From: Maea johnstoni | Lineage: Eukaryota; Annelida; Polychaeta; Spionida; Magelonidae | Assembly (NCBI GenBank): GCA_963942565.1 | Contig: OZ012694.1 | Span: 30,023,801 to 30,087,800, forward strand | Direction: 5' to 3' | DNA length: 64,000 nucleotides | Shown: one piece after another, positions 11,745 through 25,115 of the stretch | Numbering within the stretch: the stretch's first letter is position 1 | How the letters are laid out: each line of letters opens with the position of its first letter | Notes under the pieces: generated by a model | What the model was told of the DNA's origin: nothing | Databases searched by the model: none | Seen by the model: only the letters and a program-made list of their open reading frames with translations | Position numbers and translations under genes: made by a program

Positions 11745-12286
11745 CCAGAATTTCATAATTCATCTTCTTCATCCACACCATCATATGAAGTAATGGTATT
11801 GCAACAATCATCACTTGCAGAGCATGAACATAGTTCAGTACATGGCAAATTTTGTTGATGGCACGTGCAGCATGTTGAACATACTTTCTTTCCCCTGCAT
11901 CTGCAAATGAGGTCTTGGAGTACTTCCGATACCATAGGGCCTTCATAGAATACTGGCGCTACCATTCCCTCATCCTTCCTCCATCCATGATCCTAAGGAG
12001 ATCCAGTGTCTTGCATTGCTATGTGGGATGTCATCCAAATTTTTGTCTGCCAAGAAGCTCTCCTGACATGCTGTGTGAAACTGCCCTCACAAGGTGGGAG
12101 CTTAATTAAGCTGGCATTCCTCTTTGAGGTGAATTTGACCCTAAGATCAGAGAAATCATCAGGATGGTCATACATTGCCTTGAATACTGACTTTTTGCCT
12201 ATTCCGAACAAAGCTGAAGTTGAATCACAACCTGTGAGAGCATGTACAGCAGGCAGGATACTGTTGAATGTTGAAGAAACAGATTG
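11745..12286 (-). pseudogene. Academ-like transposase 3' fragment, left arm of Ac2
   Basis: Read on the minus strand it runs from the nuclease-region motif ...FGIGKKS, through a linker with KLPPCEGSF and ASWQTKIWM, to FYEGPMVSEVLQDLICRCRG and a CXC domain (CRC..., VCSTCCTCHQQNLPC, then ELCSCSASDDCC), ending in an acidic tail. The last part lies in a different frame from the first. It matches the right-arm copy at 13831-14456. The CXC domain is the same type as at the C-terminus of the element at 50173-57032. Confidence 0.75.
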
Positions 12287-13689
12287 TAATATTAGCTAGT
12301 CGGACCCACTCGTTAAAGTCGCTAATATTACTTCCACGTTAATATTTTGAACTTTACAGTATATGGGGACCCAATCATATTTCATATGGGGGTGGACAGT
12401 ATTATTCCCATGGTCACTGTACACATTCAACATATTGTATTTTGATGCTATTTAAACATCATGGTGGCTATTAGAGATACAGCCCCGGGTTCTTCATACT
12501 GCGGAGCTTACATTAATGGGTGTCGAAAAGGGGGGTCTGCCAAAGTATGGGTCATAGGGACTTGGTAATAATGGATATCAATGGGGTTTTGATGATTGGT
12601 GGGATATGCACACTGCGAAATCTTTAAATGTAGGTTTTCACTATAATGATTACTGTAGAATGGCTAATTTTTCCATGTGACAATTTTCCCTAATTTCTTA
12701 TTTTTGGGTGTTTCCATTTCTAATACATCCGCAAAGAGAACATATGTTTTTTCCGTTTTTAATTTCCCTGTTTTATGTAGACCTTTAATTTTAGTATAGC
12801 AGAGAGTAAATATCAATGGGTACCTGCACATGCAGGGCCTTAATTGCAGCAACGCACGTGGCGATTGGACTATAACCAGTCTAGAGACCAGTCCAGAAAT
12901 AGATCAACGGCGATGTAATCTGTGAAGTGGCACATAGTTGAGCCGAAGTCACAGCATGATCAGTGGTCATCCAGTACAATTAGCGATTGTTCCCCGCCAC
13001 ATCAGCGCTCAACAAATAGCATAGTCCCATCTCCCGGGGGATCTAAATTCCAAAAAACAGCATTGTCAGGCTACCTAAAGTTGGATTCAGGTAGTCCCGT
13101 TGGAAATTACCCACTAAAACACTACAAAATGGTAGCGAAAAAAGTGATGGGACTACCTAAAATGGTGGCGGGACTACCTGATTTTGGGTTCAGGTAGCCA
13201 CGCCAGCCTACCTGGTCCTTCTGGGGACAGTCAAGCCCTGGTTGGTAGATTGCAATGAGGGATGACTGCTACCACTCTGAGTAAACGCTGGTCAGACACT
13301 TCAGAGATAAAGCTGGGTCAGTCTATTTCTCTAAGGTCAGAAATTTCTGTGTTTATTAAGTCCGGGCATGAACTGTTTAGATTTTCCCTGTGTAAATTAT
13401 TCCCGTTTGAAAGCATTCGGGAAAAAATGGGAAAATAAAACACACGGAAAAATTTGTAATTCTACAGTAAACAGGCGCCAAGAAAAAGATTCCTTTCATT
13501 TTAAGGTATTTCAGTACAGCGTGGGAGCCCTGGTACTTTAGAAATAGTCTGGAACCATCTGTAGACACTTCACTTTCAAGCAGGGTGCGTTTTTTAACCA
13601 TGCAACCATTCATTCATTCATTCATTTTGGGTATATCCTTGTGCTGATCAGGTGTTCGAATCGGCACAAACTGCAGGGCGCATCATCAT
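12287..13689. other. Unique centre of Ac2
   Basis: This joins the two inverted arms. It contains an imperfect (attc)n run near 13607-13624 and a locally repeated gggactacct word (13145-13185). I found no coding motif. It may contain another insertion whose ends I cannot define. Confidence 0.4.
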
Positions 13690-14456
13690 TGGGACCCAAG
13701 CACAGACGTGTTAGTGCTCACAGTCCACTACTTTCAGAAACTGAAGAGTACTGAGGAACTGTGGATCCAGACAGGTGTAATCACAAGCACTTCAGACCTT
13801 CGTCGATTCATCGCAGTGCAATCTATCTGTCATTCTGTTTCTCCAACATTCAGCAGTATCCTGCCTGCTGTACATGCTCTCACAGGTTGTGATTCAACTT
13901 CAGCTTTGTTCGGAATAGGCAAATAGTCAGTATTTAAGGCAATTTATGACCATCCTGATGATTTCTCTGATCTCCTCACCCTGAACAGTGAAGATGATGC
14001 ATCAGCCCTTCAAGCAGCACGAAAGCTCACTTCAGCCTTGTATGATCCAAAGGCAAAGCGCACAGATGCCATTCAAAACTTGAACAATCTTATGGTCAAA
14101 TTAGCCTCAAAAAAGAATGCCAGCTAAATTTTAAGCTCCCACCTTGTGAGGCTTCTTGGCAGACAGAAATTTGGATGACATCCCACATAGCAATGCAAGA
14201 CACTGGATCTCCTTAGGATCATGGATGGAGGAAGGATGAGGGAATGGTAGCGCCAGTATTCTATGAAGGCCCTATGGTATCGGAAGTACTCCAAGACCTC
14301 ATTTGCAGATGCAGGGGAAAGAAAGTATGTTCAACATGCTGCATGTGCCATCAACAAAATTTGCCATGTACTGAACTATGTTCATGCTCTGCAAGTGATG
14401 ATTGCTGCAATACCATTACTTCATATGATGGTGTGGATGAAGAAGATGAATTATGA
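13690..14456 (+). pseudogene. Academ-like transposase 3' fragment, right arm of Ac2
   Basis: Translates as STDVLVLTVHYFQKL, then ILPAVHALTGCDSTSALFGI, then the same CXC region as the left arm (ICRCRGKKVCSTCCMC, LPCTELCSCSASDDCC). The order matches the larger transposase's DDTDIFTLLVYF, HAITGCDTVSYFFGKGK and CXC parts. A stop follows FGIGK and the frame changes before the CXC part, so it is not functional. It extends about 140 bp further 5' than the left-arm copy. Confidence 0.75.
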
Positions 14457-15385
14457 AATCCTGGAACGCAAAACTGTCTGAACTTAGTGCCATTCCTGTT
14501 CTGAATCAACTAAGATAACAGCGAAGATTTGTTACCAGGTACAGGCCCAATTAGTGGATATAACTAATTTTCTTCCAGCATTTATATTTTCCTCATTGTA
14601 CTTATTAAATAGTGTGGAAAGGAGAATCCTTCATGACCAGTGTAACTGTCAATGTCACCTAAATATGGTTTATAAATCTTCCAGTATACCTTATTACACT
14701 GAAATATGTTGTAAGGTGCCTAATTCTTCAGTAATTTAATGCTTGAATGTAAATCTAGCAGCCAAGGTGGTAACTGGAGGGTCTTCAATGTTTTTAAATT
14801 TATAGCAGAATACTTTAGGCATTTTTAGTATTTTCGGCAATATTTCAATAATAGGGGTAGGGGTAGACAAAGTCTTACTGCTCTGGCTTCAGTCAAGCAA
14901 AAGTATCAATTCTGGTACTAAATATAAAGGGAATCATGTAGAAACACAAGAAACATGTGATGTGATGCTTTTCAGTGATAGGAAGGTCTTATATGATAAG
15001 CAATAGGAACTTACTTTAAAATAATTTCGAAAAACGGTGTATTTTTTCTTACAAAATGGCAAAATCTGCAAATAAAGCTATGGATAAGTAATTATATTAC
15101 TGCATGTTGTTTGTATACATACCTGAGAGGACCACACCAAGTGGGGTTGAGATTGGAAAAAAAATGACCGGTCAGGCTCACTTTTAGATTTTCATATTTT
15201 TGCTCATTTTTTCATAACTATATGAAATTCAACTCAAATTTCAGAAAAACGTGACCACATTTGACCACCACAACATACCTCATCTTAAAGTAGACCTTTC
15301 AAGCTTTCAAATGAGGTATGCTGTGGCTGTATGACTCTCGGCGCATTAAACTTCTAAAATTTGGTCCCTGGCCGCCAGCCTAGAG

Positions 15386-15489
15386 CGATAGGAAGGCTAT
15401 ATGTTGCGACCTATGGACCATTGCTGGTACTGGACCAAATTGCTCGGTCATCTTAGACAGTTAACTTTTAAGGGCGTAGTAGACTTAAG
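15386..15489. other. Short unannotated stretch
   Basis: Flanking DNA between Ac2 and repeat R2; nothing recognised. Confidence 0.4.
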
Positions 15490-15705
15490 GCTCCTAGTCC
15501 CTAAAAAGTTGACATTCCGGTCCCTTCTGTGCTGACCCAGCAGTGTGGTGTAGTACCAAGTATGGTAGATAGATGGCACCACCTGGTCCTCTGGTCACTA
15601 GAAGAGTCGTACCCAAACTGAATCCTCTACTCCCCTGGTGAGATAAGTGTAAAGTAAATTGACCACGATGGCCACCTAGACTGTTTACTGCCTGGAATAT
15701 TGTCA
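15490..15705 (+). repeat. Interspersed repeat R2, copy 1
   Basis: Shares tcctagtccctaaaaagttg, atggcaccacctg and atggccacctaga, in the same order and spacing, with 27954-28150. Family unknown. Confidence 0.65.
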
Positions 15706-17126
15706 ATAAATGAAATTCTGTTCAATTTCTGGCTATTCAAAATGCCATCCTATCCCCCTTATGAAGTCGTCTGGTTTATTTTATTGCAGATAAAGCATGA
15801 TGTCCCAATCGGAATTCCTTGTATACAACCGAACGGATGCTGTTAAGATGATGCAATGTCTAAAACTGTGTATATTCACAGGCTGAGCTGAGAAGGCGTT
15901 TGTAGTTTTAGGGTGTGTCCCAAAACTGTACTATACAAGTACCAATATCTTTCCTATCTTTCTAAACGTACCAAATCGAAGTCCCCCTCCCCTTTTTACA
16001 CGCAACGTCATATTCAACGTTATATTTCACACATTCCATGACTACACAAAATTCGGTATGTTCTGAAAGGGAATCTTTAACAGCCAATGATAGAAAGTCA
16101 GAAATGTATGATCAGTAAGCTTCGAAGAATAACATAACCTTTCAGAAATGAGTTAAAAAATTCTTGAACAAATCTGATAAGATTGACAATAAACACCAAC
16201 GTCAACACACAAAAGGCATGTACTCTTAACATGATATACATGATTTTGTAAATGAAATAATCTTTTCATATATGTGAATGTCTTTTCTGGTCGGGTCGTC
16301 TAGAATAGCAAAGCTAACATTGAGGCGCGACGTTAAATTTCGATCGTGTAAGATCCCAGAACTGAAATGCAGAAGATATTTACAGAAGACAGTGTCTATA
16401 ACTTCTGAAATTTCCATCGCATAGTTTCTCGGCATAGAAATTCCCCTGGACAAATTCCCGTGTTACAAAGTTTTCTCTTACTAGCCATGTCGCTTCATTC
16501 CTAAAGTTTAATTTTGCTTCATCCTATCATATAGAGCAGTCAACATAGCGCTCCCCGGGTACAGCCGGACCTCGGTCTAGGGATACCTTTGCGGAGGCGT
16601 TTATTTGGCTGTTCCAAAAGATTTTAACTACTATCTGGGATAATAGATGGCGTATATGTTCGATAATATTTTTGTCAGTGAAGCCGAAGTCATTGGATTT
16701 GAGCATTGACACAATATGATATTGTGTCAATGCAATGATATTTAAAACGCCAACCTGAACTGCTTCGATATACAGGGTAATATGATGAAAAAAAGGTCAA
16801 TGCCATAACGATATCGTAAAACACACACAATCCGACCTTTGGTAGAAAGGCACTCCTGGTGCTCGCTGACCCACAGGAACTTGCTCCAGATCATCACATA
16901 TCAGTAACTCACTAGTTATTATATAGAATATATATAGTAGTAAATGTCTCAGTAAAAAGTCACTGGTTCAAGCATCTGTATCGCACTATGCCTATGGCCT
17001 CGTGTATTAAATAGTACAGCTAGCTTCTCGCAGATATCTTGCCGTAACATAATTTCTACAACTGAATGTGGACAAAATATTTATCACCATATCCCCTATA
17101 CTGATTTTGAATTACAAGCTGAGATA
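15706..17126. other. Stretch without a recognised gene
   Basis: No gene supported. It ends in an (AC)n microsatellite (17127-17147). A 31-bp perfect palindrome lies at 16703-16733. Confidence 0.5.
16703..16733. repeat. 31-bp perfect palindrome
   Basis: gcattgacacaatat, one G, then its exact reverse complement. Small hairpin; role unknown. Confidence 0.8.
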
Positions 17127-17668
17127 ACACACACACACACACACACATATATTTTTTTGTTGTTGTTGTTTGAGATCCGTAACCGCATTGTTCCCACGGG
17201 GTCAACTCCCGAAGGAGGACCTACGGAGGTCTCCCCTACCACCCAGGCCACTCGTCACCCCCTGGCCTTATTTACCTTTCTGTTCCCTCTCCCCCCGTAC
17301 TATTGTCGTGCATCCTGCATCCGGTCAGTACCCCCCCTGTACTCCCGTCCTGTACATATATCCTACCAAGTCTCTGGTCCGTCTCTTCCTTGTCCTCCTG
17401 TCTTACACATATATTCAACCCCACAAAAGAAGAACCCCTCAACAAACATCAAACCCCACACTCAAACTGTGTTAATTTATTATTTCAATATATAAACCGA
17501 ACAATAAACAGTAAAGCTCCACTTCGTCTCTCCTCCTGCGTCCTCCGTGCCTACCTGTTTCGGTGCCTCTCCCTTACACCATCGACTCTCTTCCCCTTTG
17601 CCATTTAGTCTGAATCAACAACTGTGTTAGATAAAAGGAACATAACATATATGTATACGGGCACACCC

Positions 17669-19440
17669 CTATCGCTTCTCCTCTTCTCTCTTTTTCATCA
17701 TCTTCCTCACCCCATCTCCCACTGTCCTTGCTAGTACTTCTGATGGCTCCCCGACTAAACCCACTATCTCCTTCAGTTGTTCCCTTTCTTCTTTGCCCCC
17801 CCAAGCTTCCCATCTTTCTTCCCCCCATATTCGCCTTACCTTCCCCAACATTCTGTTTCTCTCTACTCTGTATGCTTGACATTTAAGCACTACATGTTGC
17901 TCGTTTTCGACCTCCCCTTCTGTGCATTTCTGGCAAGTTTTATCTTGAACTGTCCTCCCTGTCCTATTCCTCAGACCTAGTGATCCTGCTCTGATGTTGA
18001 AGACCGTTCTGCCTTCTTCTCTGTCTAACCACTCGAGCTCCTCAAATTTCTTTTCTTCCTTACTTCTGTATTTTTCTAACGTGCTCTTATTTCTCATCCC
18101 CTCTTGCCACTTCCGCCTATCCCTTTCTGTTACTGCTGACTTCACTTCCATTTTCCATGTACTTCGGCCTAATCTTAAACTTTCTCCCTCCAGCCCCACC
18201 TCCTCGGTCATTACATTTAGTATGCCCATCCATGGTAATCCCTTTTCTTCTGCCATGTTCCATGCTTGCCTAGCCCACCTCTCGCGCTCCAGCGATGCTA
18301 CCCTTCCTGCAAACACCAGTTTCTTCTCCATTACTCTATTTTCGAAGCTAACCCAACCTAAATCGCCATAAATTGCCTCATAACCTGTCCCTTTTTCGCC
18401 CCCTATAGCCCACCTTCCTACTTGCCTCTCAATTATCTCTAGCTTATGCTTGTCACTCTCTGCCATGTCGAAAACCTCCACTCCATATAAGATGCTAGGG
18501 ATAGCCAGAGCTTCCCACAGTTTGGTCACTACTCCTGCCCTTTGGTATGTGTCTGACGTTACATTCTTTATCACCCCCTTTATCCTGTTCGCTTTCTTGA
18601 TCACATTCTTAACGTGCATTTTGAACATGCCCTTTACCCCTGAGAACCATATTCCTAAGTACTTGTATTCTTCCTCCTCCTTAATCTCCAAACAGTAGAC
18701 GTCCCCTTCCTGTATCTGCCCCTCTCCCACTTGCCATCTTCTGTCCTTGCTGCTCTTCTTTCCTATGTTTACTACCTTGCTCTTAGACGAATTAAACTGC
18801 ATTTTCCATTCCCTTCCATACTCCCCTACCATTCTCAACATCTCCCTTAAATCCCCTTCCCCTTGACCTGTGACGACCATATCGTCCGCAAAGAACAAAC
18901 CTTGTATTGTTACCTCCCCAACCTTGACCCCGAGTCCACTTTCGACTAACCTATCTCCCAGCTCTGCCAGATATATCGCAAATAACACCGGTGACATCGA
19001 ACATCCTTGCTTAAGTCCCTCTTTCACCTCAAACCAGTCGGTCTCTATCTCCCCAAATCTTACCCTACATGTGTCCCCTTTATACAGCTCTTTTAATACT
19101 CGCAGAAATTTCCCCCCAAACCCGTATCCCTCCATCTTTTTCCAGAGACCCTCTCTCCACACTCTGTCATACGCTTTCCTCACGTCCAAAAAGGCCACCT
19201 TCATATTTTTCTTTCTCTTCCCCTGGTCAAAAATCTGCCTTAATATAAACGCTGCATCGCACGTGCTTCTACCCTTTCTAAACCCAAACTGTATTTCCCC
19301 AAATATCCCTCTCTCTTCTACCTCTTCTTCCAACCTTCTCCGTAGGATTCTGGTGAAAAGTTTATACATGCTACTATTTACTGTGATTCCCCTGTAGTTT
19401 CCCAACTCCTGTTTTCTCCCCCCTTTGTATAAGGCTGTCA

Positions 19441-19456
<16 letters not shown>
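17669..19456 (-). CDS. LINE-A reverse transcriptase, C-terminal part
   Basis: 595 codons, uninterrupted. Reverse transcriptase blocks are visible in order: NYRGITVNSSMYKLFTRIL (residues 20-38), QFGFRKGRSTCDA (56-68), AFLDVRKAYDRVW (88-100), LKQGCSMSPVLFAIYL (148-163) and the catalytic FFADDMVV (188-195). A KYLGIWF block follows. A C-terminal knuckle reads CQKC...EVENEQHVVLKCQAY. The ATG shown is internal to the original protein: the upstream part lies in another frame (next entry) and the two meet in an A5G4 run, where a one-base change breaks the SAWKKG-VVTALYKGG junction. The long open frame suggests a fairly recent insertion. It probably is not expressed. Confidence 0.85.
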
Positions 19457-20331
<875 letters not shown>

Positions 20332-21419
20332 TGACACATACATACATGATATTATTTTAATATATTGAGAGGTGCATAGGTCATGTTTCGATGCTAGACG
20401 CGATCGGCTTTCGAGTGCGCAGCACGCTTAACCGTAGGTGGTAAAACTAATCAGAGTTAATCGTAGCCACTCCCACAGATGGCTTTACACACAGAAAACT
20501 CTGATTCTCGTTTTGTCGAAAATAACTTGTTTTTGGCAGCGAGTTTATCTATAAAACAGAGCGGCCAAAAACCAGAGTCCTGCGTGAGATTGAAAGCATG
20601 TATTGGCATTATATCTGGGAAAATTATTCAGAAGTTTTCGATTAACCTCAGCCAACCAGTCACGACCTTCCATCTTGTCACGCGTCATATTATCCGTTTC
20701 ACCTTCAGTGCTGATATTGAAACTACATTTTCATTGGCCATAACAATAATAACTAGACGACTTTGAGACGTGGTCCGCACGCCAGCCTGCCTATTTGCAC
20801 GAGGTCATACTTTACCATATTTGCCTTTGCGCTCTATTGTACCCAGCGCCACTCTCTTAAACTTACTTTCCAATGCTTTTATCACTCCTATCAACTAGCC
20901 TCGGATTTTCTCTGGATCCGACCCTGTATCCAAAGCAGGAAGTGTAATATACCATGTCATTATGGAGTTCTGCCGGAGATCCGGCAGGGATATCTTAGAA
21001 ACAAGATGTAAGTTGAGTTGTTTTCGCTCACAAATAAAATGTGTGATAAAATGATTATGCGCTGAAGAGATTGTGGGAAATATTCCGCGAAGTGAAAAGG
21101 TAGTTTAAATTGGCGAAGCAACTCTGAACTATTGATTATCTTGGTGTTACAACTCACCACCCTCCCCCCCCCCCCCTTAACGGCGTGTTGATTAAGCTTG
21201 ATAACCAAGTTCCTTTTTCATTTATATTTTCTTTATTTTCATTTTTGATAAAATTCTTTTCTTCTTTTTCTTTTCTTTTTCTGTAAATACAAGATCTATA
21301 AGAATATATAATCATATAATAGTTCATCAAAAGTTCATTGTGGTTTCATTAACCATACAAGAGACATGGTGAAGAAATTTGATAGAATTATGAAGAAATT
21401 TTGCTGGATCAATTACGCA
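20332..21419. other. Stretch without a recognised gene
   Basis: Nothing supported as coding. A run of C (about 21162-21177) lies near the right. From about 21300 the sequence resembles 25265-25370 as a direct repeat (gttcatcaaaagttcattg and gttcattaaaagtttactc). Confidence 0.45.
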
Positions 21420-21431
21420 CTTTTACGATGG

Positions 21432-21785
21432 TGCAAGTGTGAACAGCAGAAAAAATAAATTTAAATTTATTTTCTCCACCGTTTTTTTACCAAAACAGCA
21501 GAAAAAAAATTTAAATTTATTTTCTCCAACGTTTTTCCAAAAACAGCAGAAAAAAAATATTTAAATTTATTTTCTCCTACGTTTTTCCAAAAACAGGAGA
21601 AAAAATATATTTAAATTTATTTTCTCTAACGTTTTTCTAAAAACAGCAGAAAAAATAAATTTAAATTTATTTTCTCCAACGTTTTTCCAAAAACCGCAGA
21701 AAAAATAAATTTAAATTTATTTTCTCCATCGTTTTTCCAAAAACAGCAGAAAAAAAATATTTAAATATATTTTCTCTGCTGTTTC
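21432..21785 (+). repeat. AT-rich minisatellite, unit about 60 bp, left arm
   Basis: Six units, each made of aacagcagaaaaaa, a palindromic taaatttaaattta core, and ttttctccaacgtttttcc. The reverse complement of the same array lies at 24757-25115. Confidence 0.85.
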
Positions 21786-22176
21786 ACATAGTTTGCCCTT
21801 CTCCCGCTAGATGTCCCCCTTCACCACTTCCAAGGGAGCACTCATTATTTGAATTTGATAGTATGTGGTGACCAAAATGGCATGTAAAAGTGGACAAAAA
21901 AGACATTTTGGAACATTCATAATTGATATTGAATATTGATAAATGAATGAGGAATTTCATAGTTCATTTATGAATTGCAAATATTCACTTTTCATTATGC
22001 AGTCGTGACCAGACTCGGCTCTACGACGGTCAGCGTATATAGGCCTGTCATGAGAGTGGCATGGGGAAAGATCGACTCTGTATTAAAGGAGCATAAGCAC
22101 GGCCACTTTGCACCTTATCAGTTACTCAGGAAATCACAAGTTTACCTGAGGGGGGGGGGGGGGGTCTAGTATTTAA

Positions 22177-23300
22177 GGTGCTTCAGTAGGGGCTTAAAGA
22201 GTGTTAACCGACTTCCCTAGAATACAGCCTGTATCAGGCTGTATGCCCATCATATCAGAGGGTCTATATAATTCATAGGTGCAGAGCACGAAGACACCCA
22301 ACCTGCATGAAAACCATAACATTAAACTGCTGGATAGTGCAAAACAAACGAAAATATTGATCAAAATAAAGGGAAAATTACAACATCCAAACGTTTAGAT
22401 TTGACGACCAAATTATGCAACAGTAAGGTTTTTGAAATCCAATGTGGGTTTGTTTGTAATCATACCCACAGGCATACCGCAAAATAAACTCATATCATGC
22501 TGCCAACTCTATACAGTTCATGCCTGAAGTGACCAAGTGTAGTATAATCACTGATTCGGTCGCCATTTGCATTACCTGCACTGTCGTACGACACGCTACA
22601 TCACTCCATACTCGAGTAAACGAATGCCTCACTATTCACTATTGTGGTATGCCTGTGCACAGTGATGTAACATACATCATACGTCAATAAAACTGGAAAT
22701 TCCAGTTGTTGTTTATCTTAAATTTCCAAAACAGCACACGTGTGTATTAGGTTGGTGCTGCCATCTAGTGTTTCCACTGTCAGTCACTTGCGTTCGTTTT
22801 ATGCAACAGTAAACCAAATGTTGTTTGACTATTAGACTCCAGGTTGTTTGACATTGCGAGTGACCTACTAGTATTTGCTTAGGATGCGCACACAACGGAT
22901 CATTTCTCCTGAATCTCTCTTCTCATATTTGATTTTTAACCACTCCAAATTATTTGATGCAGTAGATTTCAATGTTTAAAAAATTAGAATGATGTTATAT
23001 GTGACCCAAAATAAACTTAGGTTCGGCCGTACAATAATAGGGCTTGGAAAAGAAATATTATTTCATTTATCTACGGTTCTTATACAGTTGTAATTAATTT
23101 CGACCAACAGTTCTCTTTTGAATATTTTTACAATTGCTCTGATCACAAGGTTATAAGCAGGTCAGTGTTCAGGCTCACTGGCATGAATGTGTTGAAAAAA
23201 CGCGCCCTGGCTTACAAGTGGAATGTCTGCGGTCGAGACGGCTGGACTTCGTCTGCGGCCAATTGAAAAGAGATCATAGCCCCCCGTGTACTGAAGCACC
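22177..23300 (+). mobile_element. TTAA-flanked DNA transposon K1
   Basis: It starts GGTGCTTCAGTA and ends TACTGAAGCACC, with TTAA on each side (22173-22176, 23301-23304). TTAA duplication is typical of the piggyBac and Kolobok superfamilies. No transposase is visible, so it is non-autonomous. A second copy, interrupted, begins at 41913. Confidence 0.75.
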
Positions 23301-23304
23301 TTAA

Positions 23305-24186
23305 GGTGATGGGTACCATTGCAAGCTAGTCAAATGCCCCGTCCCAAAACACACCTTACAGCGACGTAACCATATAGCCAGTTGTATCTCTAGATTCCTG
23401 AGTGTTATCAGGTAGAGAATATTATAGCCAACAATCCTTAGTCAACCCATATTTTATATAATTTCAATATTTACAACTTTTCACTCAAATGACATATTCT
23501 CACTACTTACACAGGTGGTGATCACTGCAGGTTCAGAATTACCTTAGGGATATCATTGTCTATGCCCAATAAAAAGTATTTTTTAGATTTTTTACTGCTG
23601 ACGACTTTTACAGGCCATACCATCGAAAATTTTTGTGAGAAATCTCGTGTGTGGAGGCATGGGAACCCCATTGATAGTAATGGACATACTTCGCTGATCA
23701 CTTCTGAGCACCGGGAACAAAGGGCAGTTGCACAAAGATACACCTCGACGATCTCAGGACAATGGCTTGTGGTCAGGACGCCATAAATAGGTGCTAGCTA
23801 TGAGCACGTGACTGGAGGTTACCAATTCTAGTTGGTGAGTCAGGTGGAGATTTCTAACTAAAATTTTCAACGTTATGGTCTGTAAAAATCTTCAGCAGTA
23901 AAAAATCAAAAAATACTTTTTATTGGGCATAGTCAATGATATCCCTAAAGTAACTCTGAACCTACAGTAACCATCACCTGCGTAATTAATGAGAATATGT
24001 CATTTGAAAAAAAAGTTGTAAATTTTGAAATAAAACAGAATATGGATTGAATAATGACAGGTGGCGATGATATTCGCTACCTGATAACACTCAGGAACCT
24101 GGAGATACACCTAGTTATAGGATTATGCTGCTTTCAGGTGAGTTTTGGGACAGGGCGTTAACTGGCTTGCAATGGTACCCATCACC
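23305..24186. mobile_element. TTAA-flanked foldback element K2
   Basis: Starts GGTGATGGGTACCATTGCAA, ends with its reverse complement, and is flanked by TTAA (23301-23304, 24187-24190). Internally it folds: roughly 23305-23650 pairs with 23840-24186 (for example attgggcatag...gatatcccta against its mirror). The left TTAA is the same one that ends K1, so one element landed on the other's target duplication. A longer copy lies at 42088-43277. Confidence 0.8.
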
Positions 24187-24283
24187 TTAACAAATGATAA
24201 ACATGATTCGAGAACGCCCCGACCAACTTCCAGTTTGGTACGACATTTGTACTTAGTGTTATAAATTCGCCACCTATCCAAGG

Positions 24284-24358
24284 ATTGGCTTCGTAGCCTA
24301 GAGGTTAATTGTCCGGCTCTCACGCGGACGATTCGGGTTCAATTCGCCGATTCGGAAG
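24284..24358 (+). tRNA. Degenerate tRNA-Glu(CTC)-like sequence
   Basis: tagcctagaggtta resembles a tRNA-Glu A box, ccggctctcacgcgg the anticodon arm with CTC, and gggttcaattc the B box. A run of five T follows at 24362-24366, as after Pol III genes. The innermost anticodon pair is a G-G mismatch, and the T stem and acceptor stem pair poorly. It is probably a tRNA pseudogene or a SINE head rather than a working tRNA. Confidence 0.4.
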
Positions 24359-24756
24359 ACCATTTTTCATAACTTTTTTTCTTTTTTTTTTTTGAAGATA
24401 GAAAATGAAACAATTTTTTTTGATTTTGATAAGGTGCAAAGTGGCCGTGCTTATGCTCCTTTAATACAGAGTCGATCTTTCCCCATGCCACTCTCATGAC
24501 AGGCCTATATACGCTGACCGTCGTAGAGCCGAGTCTGGTCACGACTGCATAATGAAAAGTGAATATTTGCAATTCATAAATGAACTATGAAATTCCTCAT
24601 TCATTTTTCAATATTCAATATCAATTATGAATGTTCCAAAATGTCTTTTTTGTCCACTTTTACATGCCATTTTGGTCACCACATACTATCAAATTCAAAT
24701 AATGAGTGCTCCCTTGGAAGTGGTGAAGGGGGACATCTAGCGGGAGAAGGGCAAAC

Positions 24757-25115
24757 TATGTGAAACAGCAGAGAAAATATATTTAAATATTTTTTTTCTG
24801 CTGTTTTTGGAAAAACGATGGAGAAAATAAATTTAAATTTATTTTTTCTGCTGTTTTTGGAAAAACGTTGGAGAAAATAAATTTAGATTTATTTTTTCTG
24901 CTGTTTTTAGAAAAACGTTAGAGAAAATAAATTTAAATATATTTTTTCTCCTGTTTTTGGAAAAACGTTGGAGAAAATAAATTTAAATATTTTTTTTCTG
25001 CTGTTTTTGGAAAAACGTTGGAGAAAATAAATTAAAAAAATTTTTTTCTGCTGTTTTGGTAAAAAAACGGTGGAGAAAATAAATTTAAATTTATTTTTTC
25101 TGCTGTTCACACTTG
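24757..25115 (-). repeat. AT-rich minisatellite, unit about 60 bp, right arm
   Basis: Reverse-complement counterpart of 21432-21785, again with about six units and only scattered differences. Confidence 0.85.

Larger units (their letters stand above)
10816..15382. mobile_element. Academ-like DNA transposon Ac2, an inverted dimer of one end
   Basis: Ends are TAGGCCTGCGGCGG and GGCCGCCAGCCTA, flanked by a perfect 3-bp duplication GAG (10813-10815, 15383-15385). Arms 10816-12286 and 13831-15382 are highly similar in inverted orientation. Each arm contains the terminal sequence, a subterminal tacccctacccctatt motif and a copy of the 3' part of a transposase gene pointing outward. The element is thus made of two right halves back to back around a unique centre (12287-13830). 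No full-length transposase can be encoded, so it is non-autonomous. Arm differences are few apart from one block near 13960-14110 that the left arm lacks or has replaced, suggesting a fairly young rearrangement. Confidence 0.8.

Noticed and set aside
21432-25115. CRISPR-like array from regular repeats
   Set aside because: Units are tandem AT-rich minisatellite copies without unique spacers, in an animal genome.
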